Shown: positions 9,861 to 35,059, numbered from the stretch's first letter. The stretch is DNA of 64,000 nt from Chrysomallon squamiferum (GCA_012295275.1 CM022670.1:8683006-8747005), one strand, 5' to 3'. The notes: generated by a model from the letters alone, not told the origin. Made by a program: numbers and translations.

Positions 9861-10099
9861 TGAAATCTGACCACATTCTAATCAGATAAAAGTACAGTTG
9901 AGGATACTGGACCTGCAACCATTATCTCAGAACCTGGAATCTGCTTTGGGCAGTAACAGAAGTTGTTGTCATTCACATTATCTCCAGTAGCAAATGTTCT
10001 TTCACATGCTTTCTTTTCATGATTCTTCTTCAGTTCTGACTGTTGCTTCTGGATTTTATCCTGTAGCTTTTGGTGCAGATTCTTGTATTGGAACTTCAT
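9860..10099 (-). pseudogene. Decayed Ty3/gypsy integrase C-terminal fragment
   Basis: A minus-strand frame reads a basic helix with KKNHEKKACERTF, a short linker, then PGSEIMVAGPVSSTVLLSD. It is followed, after an in-frame stop, by NVVRFHDVTHIN. Ty3/gypsy integrases end in a similar order: a KxxHDxxA..R.F.GD stretch, a W/PG..xxxGPVSYxVxLxD strand pair, then a variable-RR/H-xDQ segment. Stops and substitutions show it is dead. No LTRs, reverse transcriptase or RNase H were found nearby, so this is a small leftover. Confidence 0.6.
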
Positions 10100-13000
10100 A
10101 TGCTCTTTTAAGATAAAATTTGTGTTAGCAACATTATTGATGTTATCATACCCAATTTGAACAGCTCACTTTGTTTTTATTGTTATAATAAAAAATAAAA
10201 TAAAATAGTAACAATAAAAAAAATAAAATAAAAATATTGACAAATTTTTATGTTTACAAATGTCTGAAAACAAACAAATAAAAAAATAAAAGATAAAGAA
10301 ATTGAGCAGTGTAGCTTAATGTCAGTCCAATAAAAAATTTTTTTTTTTTTTTTTATAGATCTTTTAAGCTAATATTGACAGTGTTTAAATTGTTTTTTCT
10401 TAATCCAGTTAGTGTATATAACAAAAACTTCAAACATGGTATATAAGGTTTTTTTTTCATTTTAATTTAAAAAAAAAAAACTATGTTTAATCTTTGGCTA
10501 TGTCCATGAAATTGATATATGTGTACACTATTTATAGTGTATCACAGACATGTATACAGTTTGTAGCCTAGCACTAGAAGCAGACCAGTTAATGTGTACT
10601 GAGCACTGTAATGTTGAGGAATTTCAATGGTCATTTATCAGAATTCATGTTTGTTAAAATGTAATGTCTTTATAATTAAAAAAAAATAAAAAAAAAAAGA
10701 AAACTATTAAATGATCTCTTTTTTGTCTTTATGTGCAATTGATAAAATAAGTGTTAATAAATTAGTTATAAAATGGTATTAAATTAGCAATAAATTGTAG
10801 TTTTGAGGGCAAATCAGGTTATGAACCAATTTTGCTGCATATATAATATTAGATAAAATAATGTTTTCTTTGACAATGTTCTATTTATAAATACTAATTT
10901 ATTTTTAAATAATAATAATTATTATTAGAATTTGTGTGTTTAAATTCTAACAAAAGATAGTATATGTTGTTTGATGTTCAAAAAATAAAAATAAAGCAAT
11001 AAATATAAGTTTAAGTTTACCCCATTCTCATTTTTAAATCATAACTTGAGTAATACACATATTTATCAAGTTCATCTCCAAAACAAAAGACAATATAATT
11101 AAATATGTTTTTTATTTATTTCTATAAAAATGTTCCATGATAAAAATAGTAATAAAGATATGATCATAATTATGTACAGCAATTCTGTTCAAAGTATGAA
11201 AAAAAACACCTTATAATAAAGTGATATAAAATTCAATATAATATTGTTTGAATTGGAATGTTATGTTGTATGAAATAAAACAATAGGAATAAAAACATTT
11301 AAAACATTGTTCTTAAAACTGGAATATTGAGAAAAAGCCTAATAAATTTCATGAGATAATAATTTAAAAAGACTATTTACAGACAGTAAATGTAAAGTGT
11401 ACTTACTTATTCCTTTTAAGCTTTACATATTTAAAATCAATTTTATTGTTTCATAATAATTTATTTTTCTACCTGAAAAAGCAGCACAAGTTTCTTTTTC
11501 ATAACACATTGAAAATAAATTTCCAGTCAGTTTTAAACAATTCTGAATTCACACTCTTGAATAAAATTATATCTAAACTGATTGTTAATTAACAGTTTTG
11601 TAAAAGAGGTTTATTTATTAGGAAATTAACTTCTATTCCAGCAAAGAGTGACTGATCAAGGAATGAAATTTTAAAAAGAAACAAAACTGATGTGGTTTTT
11701 AATTAATGAAAATTAGTTTCTTATGAATATCCCACAATATTATTGTAACAAAAATAAATAAAACAATAAACAAAAAAATAGTGATTAAAGAAAATTGAAA
11801 AATAAAGCAAACATTCATGTTTTAGAAAAAGTCTTATCTATTCTTTTAATGTAATTGTATGATGGTTTTAAGGACACTTTGATATCTACATTTTGACAGT
11901 CTGGACATTTCTTTTACTACAGCTCCTGTACAAAAACTATGACTATCACTACATTTATTAAACGAGGTGTATGGATAGCTGGCCCCATCAAATGTTACAC
12001 CACAAATGTGCCAAGAATTTTATATATAGCAAAAAAAAATCAAACTCTTCGGTCTACAGAAAGTGAAAACTAAATATTTTTGATATATTATTAATGAAGG
12101 AAGGATGTTGGTGCATGTTTTGTATTTAATGATTCAGTCAACAATTTATTTACTTGGTCTCAGATGTGGTAATGCATTATAAAATTATATTTAGCAACAA
12201 CAGAATATGAAACAGATAACTAAACCTGCACATTGGGTATATATATAAGAAAAAGTTGTCTATTTTGTAATCAATTTGTTGGGTTAAACTTGGACTGGTT
12301 TATTCAAAGGGAAATTGAAGGCAAGTGGTGGTTCACAACTTACTTTACACTAGTTATTGATATCAAAATGCAAAAGAAACATGCAGATTAAATGTTCTAA
12401 ATATATATATATATATATATATTGTGTATATACATTAAAAATATTTCTTACAAATGCCAGATAGTAACTAAGCAAGCAGCTGTAGAATCTGGTACATTTT
12501 AATTGTTAAATTATTATAAAAACAGGAATTTAAGATATATTATCCTTTAGATCTAAAGCACATAAACAATCATTTAAATCTGAATCTTGATCGGCTTTTA
12601 TTAGTTACTTCCCTTCAATGTTGTACAAAATGCTTCATGTTCAGAATTTTAATTATTCAAAAATTCATTCTGTTTGAGGAATGTTTTAAATTTGTAACAT
12701 AATAACAAATAATAAACACATATGACTAGCACTATGTGCAGATGAATATATTTGAGTTGTTTTGGTGGTTTTTTTGGAAACTGATGCTTAGATTTCATCC
12801 AGATACTACTCCCCACATCAAGTAACAGAAATTCTGCTTTTAATAACCAGTATATTCTTTTAATGATCCAAAACATTAGTTTTGTATTTTTTATTTATTT
12901 ATTTATTCTATTTTAGTTGGGGTTTTTAATATATGAGGGTTTATGTTTTGTTTTCATTTATTACTTATTTATTCATTTATCTTTTTTTTTAAAATTGGAA

Positions 13001-13144
13001 GTTCCATTCAAATACCATTCATTATCCATCATTTAACAGAAACAAAATGAATTTACCACAAAAATACTGGACCCACTTTGAGGAGGTTTTGGATTTTTTT
13101 TCATTCTGAAGTCATATATTATTCAAAGTAATGCAGACTCTTTT
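10100..13144. other. AT-rich intergenic DNA
   Basis: No gene seen. It contains A/T homopolymers, a (TA)n tract near 12403-12421 and an (ATTT)n run near 12888-12905. On the minus strand the latter gives AATAAA repeats that could polyadenylate the membrane-protein gene ending at 13145. Confidence 0.5.
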
Positions 13145-16100
13145 TCAAGCATATGAATGGTTGTACTTTTTGTTGTCTGAAAATCTCAACTCATGAGCCA
13201 TCTCATCTTCCATTTCTTCAGAACGTGCGTACAGGACAACCATGAAGAGTATCTGAAAATATAAAATAAGGAAAGTTTTTTTTGTTGTTTATTTTCACTT
13301 ATAATTACATTTTGTTCATATGTAAGTTATTCATAATTAACATTATAATATCCACATAACATCTGGTTGCATGAACAATTAATCTAAATATATATTCTAT
13401 ACTCAGCAGCATCTCTTACACACCAGTCTTTGACAACACTAAAATATCAAATCAAATTTCTCAAGAGCTATGGAAAGTAGCTCAAGATATAAAGACACTG
13501 ACATATTTATAGAAGAAACAATGATTTATTACAACTTTAATGTACAAATGATCACAAAAATGAGAAAAATAGGAGCACATTCTACATTAGTTACTGTTGT
13601 ATAGTTAACAAAAACTGTGCCAAATAAATTTGTTTCTTTTTTTCTCTACTGCATGTACACAATAAGTGACAGCATGATTATGATATATTATAACTGAAAT
13701 ATAAATTGTGTAACTTACATATATAACAGTCTTGACCAACCAGTAAAGCCACAGGAACACCACATATGCCAGTCTCTGTTAAACAAGTAAACATTATTAA
13801 ATTTATATCTTAGTAGATAATTGTGAACTAATTTCACAGAACCATACTTAAATATTATGGTTATGAAAAGCTGGTTTGCAAATCATTCCTAACTGTGTAT
13901 GAGAAACTGTCATTTTCTTAATATTTGTTTTAAATGTTTTTAAACAGCCTATGAATATAAATAACTTATGAATTTATGTGGTTTTTCTTTTCCTTCAATA
14001 AAATGAACTGGCAAATATCTCATCTGGCAATATTTGTTTTACCGGTTCTGATTTTAATCTCAACGGACAAATTATAGATGCTGTATATTTATCATTACTA
14101 GCTATTAAATGAAAATTAAAATATGCAAGTAAAAAAAATATTTATCTTTTATTTAAACAGCAACACATTAAAAATAACTTACAAATGTGTTTTTGCCAAA
14201 AAATGAGAACTCAAAGACAGAGAAGCAGAACTCAACGAAAACGTATGTCATGAAGACGTAGATGTAATTCGTTAACAAACTCATGTACATGATGAAGTGC
14301 TGAAAGTAAATAAATAAAACTGTCAATAATTTATATCCATTAGCAGTGTAATATGATGTCCTGAACTAACTTGAAAATAATTTCTATAATTTTTTTTTTA
14401 GTAATATCTGATACTGATACGATTTTTGAGATTTGTTTTTCCAAGTTAGTTTAGTATATTATTTTATAATGCATTCTGGTAGAAATTGTTCATTATTTTA
14501 TTTCTATCAGAACCCTAGATCAAATGTCATCAGACTGAAATCTTTGGGTAGATTTTTGAAAAGAGATATTTCTGGGGGAGTATTATTATTATTTTTTTTT
14601 TTTTTTTTTTTTGGCTTCATTCATTTACTGATACAGTACATTTATGCACTTAGTAATAGTTATGTATTAATAAATAATATAAACAATCATTTTACAGGAT
14701 AATAATCTTGCACTTACTCTTCTCTTAACCTGCATTGTCATGTACACAGAGAAAAAAATGAAAAAAATGTGCAGGATAGCAAGCACAATGTCACAGGCCA
14801 AAAATGCTGAAATGAATAAAATGAAAGTATTAGGATTGTGTGAATGCAAGATTGTTTTATTAACATTAAGTTGTTTTATATTAACATGAATATCTTTATC
14901 TTTACTTTGAAAACTGTTAGCAGTGCTATACATCTTTAAAAAATTATAAACAGAATACTGGAGAATATTAACTTTAATATATTTACTATTATTTGTCCAT
15001 ATGAATTTTTGTTTTCACTATTTTATATATATATAAAAATAAAATAAAATAAAATAAAAAAAACACTAACTCTGATTATTTTTATCCACATTTATACTGG
15101 ATCTTTTTTTTTTTTTAATATAATAGGCATCAAAATAAATAAACAAATCATTTAATAAATGAGTTATGTATTAATTTTGACACAAGCCCTTTGCACACAT
15201 TTTAACATAATAGGTTCATCAAATATTTATTATCCTTGTTTTAGATGTTTTTGTTGTCATTTTATTTCTTTAAAAATGATCTTATTTCATCTAGAATATT
15301 ACATCCACAATAGTTATTCTCCCCTTTTTTAAAACAGACTGGCCCCTGCCAACAACCCTCTGGCAAAATCACTCTAACTGACCTTCCCATTGATGTGATT
15401 TCCATGGTGTGCGAAAACTCATGCTGATTTCAAAATCAGTGCCAAAAGCTATTATGTCCAGTAGTCTCAACAGAAAGGCAAAACTAGCTGTCACCTGAAA
15501 AAAAAATAGAAAAAGAAAATGCAAACAAACCCATAATAATTTATATATCACCTTCTAAGTTGTAAAATGTGATGGCCAAATTAAGTCAATTTCATTGTGA
15601 AGGATGAATCCACAATAAAGATTTCAGTATGTTTCTCAAAAATGAATGTATTGTTGTTGGGTGTTTTTTTTTTGGTTGACATGATCAATACTTCTAATTA
15701 GATCTATATACTTATTTCCTGTTCCAACCTATGCTCTTTAAAAGATGTAACAAATGTATCTTTTAACAAAATGAGGATTTATACATCAGGCCAGTAATCA
15801 GTTATAACATACTATTTAAAAATGACCAGTTTCTCTCAGATTTATCAGTTAATTACAAATAATAATAATAATAATAATAACGATAAATGATATTAATTTA
15901 TCTACTAATAAATAACTTTATTATTTTCTTTTTGTCATGGAAACAAATTACTTGGTTCTCTGGGAAGAATGTCAATAAGCGTTCTATAAAAATGTAATAC
16001 TAATAGTAGTAGCAGTAGTAGTAATGGATAACAAATAAAATCTTAAGTTTAACATATTCTTCACAATTCATTGTGAAAGAACACTGTTAATCTAGTTTGT

Positions 16101-16559
16101 TTTTCCAATGATTGAATAACACCGTCTTATGCTGTAAATAAACATTTTCTATAACTCATTAACTGCATGATGTTTCATTTGATGGGTTATGATCATATTT
16201 TATTATTTATGATATTTTGAAGCTTTCAGTCTAGCTTTGGTTTCGTTATTTCGTTGTGTACAACAGTTTGTTATAAATGGATAACTTTGGAAAATATTAA
16301 TTCACGATCACAGAATGACTTTGATTACTGAATATAATTAAAATGTTTAAAATTAAGTTAATAATTCAATCACTGAATGCGAAAGTTTCTAAGTAGGTCA
16401 TCAATTTGAATAATAATGTCGCACAAGCCAACAGGTAAGTTATTTTTGTGTGTGTCTTTGACGCTGTTTTCAGTTTTAATTACTTACCACAACTGTTTGG
16501 AAGCCGACTTCGCTTGCTGTTCGAAGTCGCCAACACAGAAATTTTCTCAAAATCGCCAT
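13145..16559 (-). CDS. Small multi-pass (about 4-TM) membrane protein, unrecognised
   Basis: Six exons with consistent GT-AG borders: 16559-16488, 15494-15383, 14806-14718, 14299-14183, 13775-13719 and 13252-13145. Lengths (72, 112, 89, 117, 57, 108) keep one frame through a TGA and give 184 residues. The start MAILRKFLCWRLRTAS has A at -3 and G at +4. Hydrophobic helices lie at roughly residues 22-40, 63-85, 93-125 and 132-157. The tail is acidic then basic (EEMEDEMAHELRF) and likely cytosolic. The Cys/Leu-Arg-Thr motif before helix 1 and the four-helix plan recall LAPTM4-like or arthropod DUF7027-type proteins. I cannot make the assignment firm, and no function is inferred. Confidence 0.85.
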
Positions 16560-16640
16560 ATTTCTGGTTTGTTTCCTTTTCGCACCTGTCAATGGCGCCC
16601 TTCCGGTTTACCTGTGTAAAGGGGAGAATAATTCAACGGG
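16560..16640 (-). promoter_or_regulatory. Probable promoter of the membrane-protein gene
   Basis: The 5' flank is locally GC-richer than its surroundings. It has a TTCCGG (ETS-type) core at about 16599 and a GGCGCC palindrome at about 16594. No TATA box is evident at the expected place. The start site is not known. Confidence 0.35.
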
Positions 16641-17718
16641 TATATAATTTTGTTTTAAATTAAGATAACATAATTTAAGCTTATCATTCTCCCACAGGTG
16701 TTCACGGTATCACGATTACTCCTCTATAATACACATTAAAATTTAAACTGTCAAAGTTAAAAATTACGGACTGTACATTATTTAATTGCAATAATAATAT
16801 CTCCCTTGATGGTCATTTCAAAGGAATGTATACTGTTTAGTCTACTTTAGTTTTATTGTTATTGTTTTATTATTTTATCTTTTTCGTTTTCATTCTTTAG
16901 CTTTATTTTTATAAAATTTACGTTAAGAATGTTTTTCGTAACTGTCTTTTTTGCATACACCCTCACATATTATGTGGCCTATGTTTAGTATGTTTAATAT
17001 GCGATATGATCTGTATACGTATATGATTCATACATTTAAACTGACAGGAGTTTAGAAGTTTATCAGGAATGGGGCTTGTCAAAAGAAGCAGGGGTGAATT
17101 ATAATATCAGACTGAATATTTAGGAAATCAAATTTAATATGGTATAAATTTCAACTAAATTATCATGAAAATAAGTATAAACCTGCTTGTCTATCTTACA
17201 AATGAATTATACACGTTCATATGCATATAAAATAAATGAATAAATAAGTAAAATAAATAATGCACTGTAAACTGATAATAGATTACGTACACACACTGAT
17301 ACCAACAGTCAACTGATTGATCAATGAATATTCTTACTCCGAATGAATGTAAGTTTAATTACTTCTCCAGCGTAATATTAAACGTTGTTAGGTGTCAAAC
17401 ATGCGGTTATTTAGTAACCCTCTGGGATTTTCTTTTCAGATCAGCAACACGGATTCTTCTGTATGCATGTATGCTCAATAATCGTTGATAAAATCATTCG
17501 TAGATTTGTATGGTTGGAATGTTAAATATCGCTTAGGAGATTTGATCCTGCAGCCTACCATTCCTTAGTTTAATATGCAGATTGACAGATAGTTAGATAG
17601 ACATATATAGACTCATATGTAGGTGTGTGTATATGTTGTATATGTATGTATATGTGTATATGAATATATGCACGTACATGTACATATATATGTATATCTA
17701 TACGTGTATAAAACACAC

Positions 17719-17755
<37 letters not shown>

Positions 17756-17810
17756 ATAACTATAATCTATCTATCTATCTATCTAGATATATATATATAT
17801 ATATGTATGT
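17719..17810. repeat. (TA)n and (ATCT)n compound microsatellite
   Basis: Alternating TA, then about five TCTA units, then TA again. The flanks on both sides are TATG/TGTA-rich. Confidence 0.9.
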
Positions 17811-20155
17811 ATGTACATACACAAACATGTAAACAATACTTAATCATATCCCACACCTTTCTTCAGCAAAAAATTTAGAGTAAACATATTTCATGTATGT
17901 TGATATTATGCTCGTCTTATATTTCTACAGACGCAAATACGCTTGCACCCTAAACGAAACATTCATCTCACAGTTCAAACATTACAGGCGTTCCACACCA
18001 GTTATTATTAAATATAATACACTTTTTTATTTCTTCCTTGTTATCAGTCAGGAGCGTATCCAGGGCGAGGGGCATTGTGTTTGCTAACCGATGTTGCTGT
18101 TGCTGTTGTTATTGTTTTATTATTATTATTATCATTCATATAGTTGTTGTTTTTTAAAGTTTATTCTTTACTGTTTATTGGCTTTAAGCCTTTCGGCTCA
18201 TTAGTTTATAATTTATATAAATAATAATAATAATAATAATAATAATAAAGTAACATAAACAGGTGACAAGTGATGCAAGAAGTGGAGGATAAACAGTTAT
18301 ATATACTGACAGCGAATGTTTAAGGCATTTTTAAGATATTTACCAGTATTATAGAATTCTGCACGAGTTTAAATACTGATGATTTGTACCAGTATTATTT
18401 GTTTTAATACATAACAATAGCAAATTCACATACAAAGGACATTTTAAAATAAAATGTTTGTCATATTCAACAGTAACAGCGCAAACACTTTTCAAAATTT
18501 CTGTTGAATAACAACCTGGCAGATTCATTCTAATATAATATAGTACATACCGCAACAAAATTGAATGTATTTAATACCTGTATGGATTGCATATAGGAGA
18601 TTATTCCAGTTTGTGTCTTTTTGTTTAATAAAAACATCTTTTTACAGCATTTGCATGTTTTAAGAATAGTTAATTACTAATTATATATTGATTATACCAA
18701 ACAAGTTCAAAGCATAGTAAAATAAAAGTGAATTTTAAACATTATAAAGCTAATCAGAGTTGTTTGTGATATTCTGTGCTGTTAGCAAGGCTGTCCAATT
18801 ATATTTTTTCTAGATGTTTACCTCTGGATCAAATTTTTGTCTGTTTGTTTATTTGTTTTATCAATATTGTTATTATTATTGTTAATCACGAAACTTTTGT
18901 TTTGCCAGATTTGCTTAATTAATAACAGAATTTGTTTTGGGTTTGGTTTCAAACAGGTTTGATTGCGATAACGGGCATTTGGAAAAACAGCACATGCTGT
19001 CTTATTACAAACTTGTTATTTATTTATTCAGTTATTGTTATTATTTATTTATTTATTTATTTATTATTTTTTATTTTTTTTTTTTTTTTTTATTATTTAT
19101 TCTTTTATTTTTTTATTTTTTTTTTTTAACTTTCTAGACTTAGTATTGACATTCATAAAAGTCAGGTTATTGATGCAGATTGTTTGCAATGATTTGTTTT
19201 GGATGTTTCCACAACAGTCACACAACAGGCGTTGTTTGGTGTATTGTTCGGAAAGAAATAGCAGGAAAGTTTAACAAACAGATGACGTAGAGTGTTTATT
19301 TCAGCTCAGTGAAAGACCTTTTGCAAGAGTCAATCTTTAGAATATTAAAAGTCATGATTTACGAGGATCATTATTATTATTTTTTTTTTTCCTTTCCATT
19401 TTAGGAAATAATTAAAAAAAAAAAAAGTTACAATCAGTAAGTGTAGACTGTAAAACGGTTCGTTTTTCAAAAATTTTAAGCAACTCATGTATTAACTGTT
19501 AATAAAAAATTACAGTTAAAGAAGTCTTCATTCATTCCAAGCAGACGTTACTACTATCATTCAGAGAAAATAAAACAAGAACTGGTGTTAGTGTAAGTAC
19601 TGATGTCACTGTGTCTGCGTTCTGATTTCAAGATTTATTAGCAACAATACAGATATATGAAATACAGCTTACGGCATTAATGTTATACATTACAACAGTG
19701 TTTGAGTTCGATCGAATCAGTTTCGCATTATTCAGCACTGCATGAGATCGAATCAAATAAAACAAATATCTAGTAGCAGAAATATAATTTTCAGTGCAAA
19801 AAGTGCATACACATATAAATTCGTAAATGCGTGGACATTCTAGTTTATATAAAAACTACATAGTGATGAATATTATTCTGAATTTGCATCTGTGCCTGTC
19901 TATATCAATATTTTTCTGTCTGTCTTCCTATCTATATGTTCTGTGTCTGTCTATATAGATACCTAGCTGTCTTCTGCATGTTTTCTTTCGGTTGCAATAA
20001 ATGCATCCATTTGTGTATGGTTCTGTTTGTCTGTTTATCCTTGTATCTTTCTGTAAGTCTATGTGTCTCGCTATCTGCCTTTTATCTATTGTTCTGCCTG
20101 TCTTTTTTCGGTTTATCTTTTATCTGTCTATTTGTCGATTTATCTATCGTTTAGA

Positions 20156-20157
<2 letters not shown>

Positions 20158-20225
<68 letters not shown>
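20158..20225. repeat. (CT)n microsatellite
   Basis: About 34 uninterrupted CT units, preceded by a longer imperfect TCTG/TCTA-rich region. Confidence 0.97.
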
Positions 20226-20229
<4 letters not shown>

Positions 20230-20926
20230 TGTTGTTCGCCTATCAAACCGCGTGTTAAAACAAAGTTACTAATCAGAACGCAACGCCTACTACAGCTCTG
20301 TTCAGTGAACGTACTGGAAGACTGACTTCCAGTTTGCTGTCACGCAGTTCGGGTTTAGTTAATTCTTACACTAAGACAAAGTATAAAGAAGGGATAAAAG
20401 TACTTAATAGCGGATCTACTTATTTCGGCTACTTGCCTTCATACATTGCCTTTCACACAGTCTATTATGATTATTATAATTATTATTACTATTATTAAAT
20501 CGGTTATGTGTTAACAACAGGGTATACACAGTCCTCGTCAAAAAAAAAGATGATGGGTGAGAAGAAAAAAGAAGAAGAAAAAAAAGATATCAGTCGTTAT
20601 CAACCAAAGTGTTTGAGTCAACATTTTGCCGGATATTATTACATTTTATCCCAGTATGTTATGATTCGGCTATGGTCACTGTTTTGTAATAGCTGGTATG
20701 AACAATGACATATCTGTGTACGAGGCGGCATCAATTAGTTCCCTGTCACCTTGACGACACAAAACAATGGATAAACATTGAAACGAGCGCTGTTACGAAT
20801 CGTGCAGTAAATCAAGCATTTAGCTGGCCGAGAGCAGACGACAACATCAGCGGTAGCTGCTTATCCAACGGGGAAAAAAAGAAGAGAATTTTTTTTTTTT
20901 TAATAGGAAAACTCTTTTTATTAGAT

Positions 20927-31469
<10,543 letters not shown>

Positions 31470-31540
31470 TCAGGAAAGAGTATAATTCTCTTTACTGTTC
31501 ATAGTATTTAAATTCATCCGTCCACTTGCTCTGAAACTGT

Positions 31541-31546
31541 AATAAA
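31541..31546 (+). terminator. Polyadenylation signal of the small two-frame gene
   Basis: Canonical AATAAA 72 nt after the second-frame stop and 168 nt into the last exon. Confidence 0.6.
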
Positions 31547-31872
31547 ATACGTTTCTTGTTTTATTGCTTTTATTACTGTCAGTATTTTGTGTTCACATTT
31601 ACAGTCAAATTTTGTTATTTCCGTTGCTCTCTTTATTTCGTGACGTGTCGCTTTTGAAGTGACAAAATATAATATTTTCAATACATCGCTATTTAGTAAT
31701 CAGTATTTTTTGCTAGAGTATTTACCTTTTTTTTGAGTGCGTGCATAAATGTCTCTAAGAGAAAAGGAAGGATAAATAATGAATGAATGAAATATTCCAT
31801 GTATTCATAAAACAGTTCATGCCTATATATTTGTATAATTGTGCATGTTTGCATGTTAATGTTTGTGTGTAT

Positions 31873-31980
<108 letters not shown>

Positions 31981-32354
31981 ATGACAATAAATAAATAACA
32001 TCTAGACCTGAAACTGCCAAATTTGTTTCTTCTTCTCTGCTAATTAAATTATAACAACAAATTAAAGAACATTTTCGATATTCTGCTTTGCTATGCAAAT
32101 AAAAACTTAGAGCAGTATCCACTTCAGTTCTATTCTGTGTACAAATGTTTGACAACGATTTAATGAAATTTGACTGTATTTGTTAAACATTTCCCGTCTG
32201 ATGTAATCTTGTAAAACATAATAATAAATGTACTAATACTGAATCAGGCTGTTTGTTGTTAATGGTTGAAAAGATAATATTTATGTCATTATAATTCTGT
32301 TTTATTAAACTGTTGATTTGTTGGGGGGGGGTTATTGGGGTTTTTTAATGGGTT

Positions 32355-32386
<32 letters not shown>

Positions 32387-32578
32387 TTTATTTATTTATT
32401 TTCGTTCTCGAGCAAGATGAAGCAGATTTACAAGAATGAGATCGTTATCGATTTGTTTATTTCTTTATTATTATCTTCATCATCATTATCCTTAGTAGTA
32501 GCATTGAAATTATTTATTTATTTCATTTTTTTGTTTTGTTATTTATTTATTATTACTTTTGTTATAATGATGATGATA

Positions 32579-32611
<33 letters not shown>

Positions 32612-33412
32612 GTTGCTACTACTTTTCCACAACTACTACCAGTTCTACTATTGTTATTTCTATTATTATTATTATTAATTCATAGCCTCACTAATGTTTT
32701 TTCTCATCTCCTTATATCTCTGTTTATGTAGAAACCTGTCGTCAATACTGTATACATAAAGATTCACCTGTGGACCATATACCCGTACATCTCTAATTCA
32801 GTTTATCGATAAATTTGACAAAAAATATATATATGTTTATCAGTCGTTCAGGTAACCAACAAAACATACGTAAACATATCAAATGAACTGTTGCATGTTT
32901 TGTTTCACTCTTTCTTCCATTTAATAATAAAACTGCGTGTTTCATTAATAGTAATGATGTTAAACAGACTGAGAAATTAAATTGATTTAAATATTTTACA
33001 GAAAACTAGTCCTCATTGTCATCAACTTTTCATTATTATTTTATCATTATCATCATCGTTGTCATCGTCGTCATTATCTTCTTTATTATTATTAATATTA
33101 TTACTATGTTGTTATATTTGCATAATTGTCACTGAATCCTTAAGAGGTTATGATGCGTGACAAATTTATATTAAGAACAATTCGTTATGTATAACGGGTT
33201 GTAAAAGTAGCTGAGCTTTCTGATAAACAAATGGCAGGTGTGCCTCAGTGCTTTGTGTGAGCAGTTTTTACGACCAAAGTTACAGTATACTTTTATGAGT
33301 ACACGTAGTTGTTCACAGTTTTAAAACTAATATAATTACATCGATGGCAATGGATATTAAATAATATTTATAAGAAGAAGATATCAACAACAATATAAAT
33401 AACAAAATGGTA

Positions 33413-33455
33413 AGTAGTAGTAGTAGTAGAAGTAATGATGATGATGATGATGATG

Positions 33456-33486
<31 letters not shown>
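33413..33486. repeat. Trinucleotide run (TAG)n(ATG)n(AAT)n
   Basis: Three successive trinucleotide motifs of about 5, 7 and 11 units. Confidence 0.9.
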
Positions 33487-33487
<1 letters not shown>

Positions 33488-33865
33488 GATGATGACAATA
33501 AAATAAATAAATAAATAACAAAAGTCATACGTTTTTGCAGTTTTCATCATTCCAAACCGTCTTATTACAGAATGTTAAGACAAAAAAAAAAAAAAAAAAA
33601 AAAAAATCAATGATTTTATAAATCTAAAGAGCAAAGCTTTCAAATTTGAAACGGAAACTGGATTATCTGCACCTGTGTCTTGCATGAAGGTTAAAAACAA
33701 CAGTAGATCTGGAACAGAGTGAGCGTCATCATTGTGATATACATTTAACTTAACTTTCAGTTGTAAATAACAATTACACATACACACATATATATCAAAC
33801 CCCAAACAAAATCTATAAATGGAAATAAAGAAAGAAATGCATCACACTGTGAATATTGGGGCTGG

Positions 33866-33867
<2 letters not shown>

Positions 33868-33943
<76 letters not shown>
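33868..33943. repeat. (AAT)n(AAAT)n microsatellite
   Basis: About 10 AAT units passing into about 11 AAAT units. Confidence 0.9.
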
Positions 33944-33947
<4 letters not shown>

Positions 33948-34469
33948 TCTTATTGAGCCGAAAAACCAGCTTAATCCAAATAAATGAAATTCCAATGAAA
34001 TTAATTTAGTTTTGTAAAACATAAGCAAATACATGTAGCAAAGAATCATTCATTCTTGAAAAACCACAACAAAACGAAGATGTAACTAAACGGATCGAAA
34101 ATTAAAATTTGTTTCTTACAGAAGATTTATTAATAAAACAGAAATGTATGATAAAATAAACCATTTAGATATTCAAAAGGATATCCCATCAAGAAATCTG
34201 GTTTTTAATAAAATCCAAAGAAGCATGACACCAAATATTAGATATTTAATGGCTGTTTCTTCATTGTACTCGAAGCAAACCTCAAAGAGAACGAAGTCTA
34301 AACAGAGTTCTTTATAACACTTGCATGTCTTTGATGTTTCAGTAAAAACCTTTACTAAAAATAAATTGTGACAATAAATTAAAATGCTGAGGACAGCACA
34401 CATCATATTTATGATATCATTTTGCAAAAAAATAAATAAATAAATAAAGGCGGAAGAAAAAAAAAAAAA

Positions 34470-34504
<35 letters not shown>

Positions 34505-35059
34505 CCACAACAAAAATAACAATAGTATGATAAATTGTTCTTCTAAAAAAGTAATTTCTGATTATATTGCTTCATGCAAAATATGTATTTATTATTTAAT
34601 TTAAATGAAAATATTCATAATAGTTTTTGAAAAGAAAAAAGAAAGAAATGTATGTCCGGGAATCGTTTTTATGCGGTACGGGTATACGTGTTTGGTGATC
34701 TTGAAGAGTTCGAAGTATACGTAACAGTAGCTTATATTTAAACCTGTAAGGTCTACCCATATTGGACGTATACGAGTTCGCGCGCCATATGCACATAATA
34801 AGTTTTTATTATTTCTGTGTGTTGTTGTTGTTGTTGTTGTTTTGTGTGTGTGTGTAACAATAACCTTTATAATGATTTACATAATTGTTTCACGAAAACT
34901 ATTTGAAGAAAAAGTTTCTCCTGAAATCAACAGTTCATTTATGAAAACTTAGTGTATTTTTAAAATATATTACGGTAAAATAACGATAATTCAGCTAGAT
35001 TTAATAAGCTTCTGTCAAACTAAAGGGAGGAATTGTACAACAACAACAAATGAAACAAG

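Larger units (their letters stand above)
16660..20900. other. Intergenic DNA rich in simple repeats
   Basis: No gene recognised between the two divergent loci. It contains (GTAT)/(TA)n and (ATCT)n at 17620-17810, AAT runs at 18217-18247, T-rich blocks near 19050-19130, a TCTG/TCTA-rich stretch at 19890-20150 and a (CT)n tract at 20158-20225. Confidence 0.6.

Noticed and set aside
9588-9863. 91-residue plus-strand frame downstream of the deaminase
   Set aside because: It lies in the probable 3' UTR and overlaps the decayed integrase region; composition is not protein-like.
20705-20926. In-frame upstream ATG giving a longer small protein
   Set aside because: The extension has no recognisable domain, contains a T-run-encoded poly-Phe segment, and would bury the strong MGCSGSK myristoylation start.
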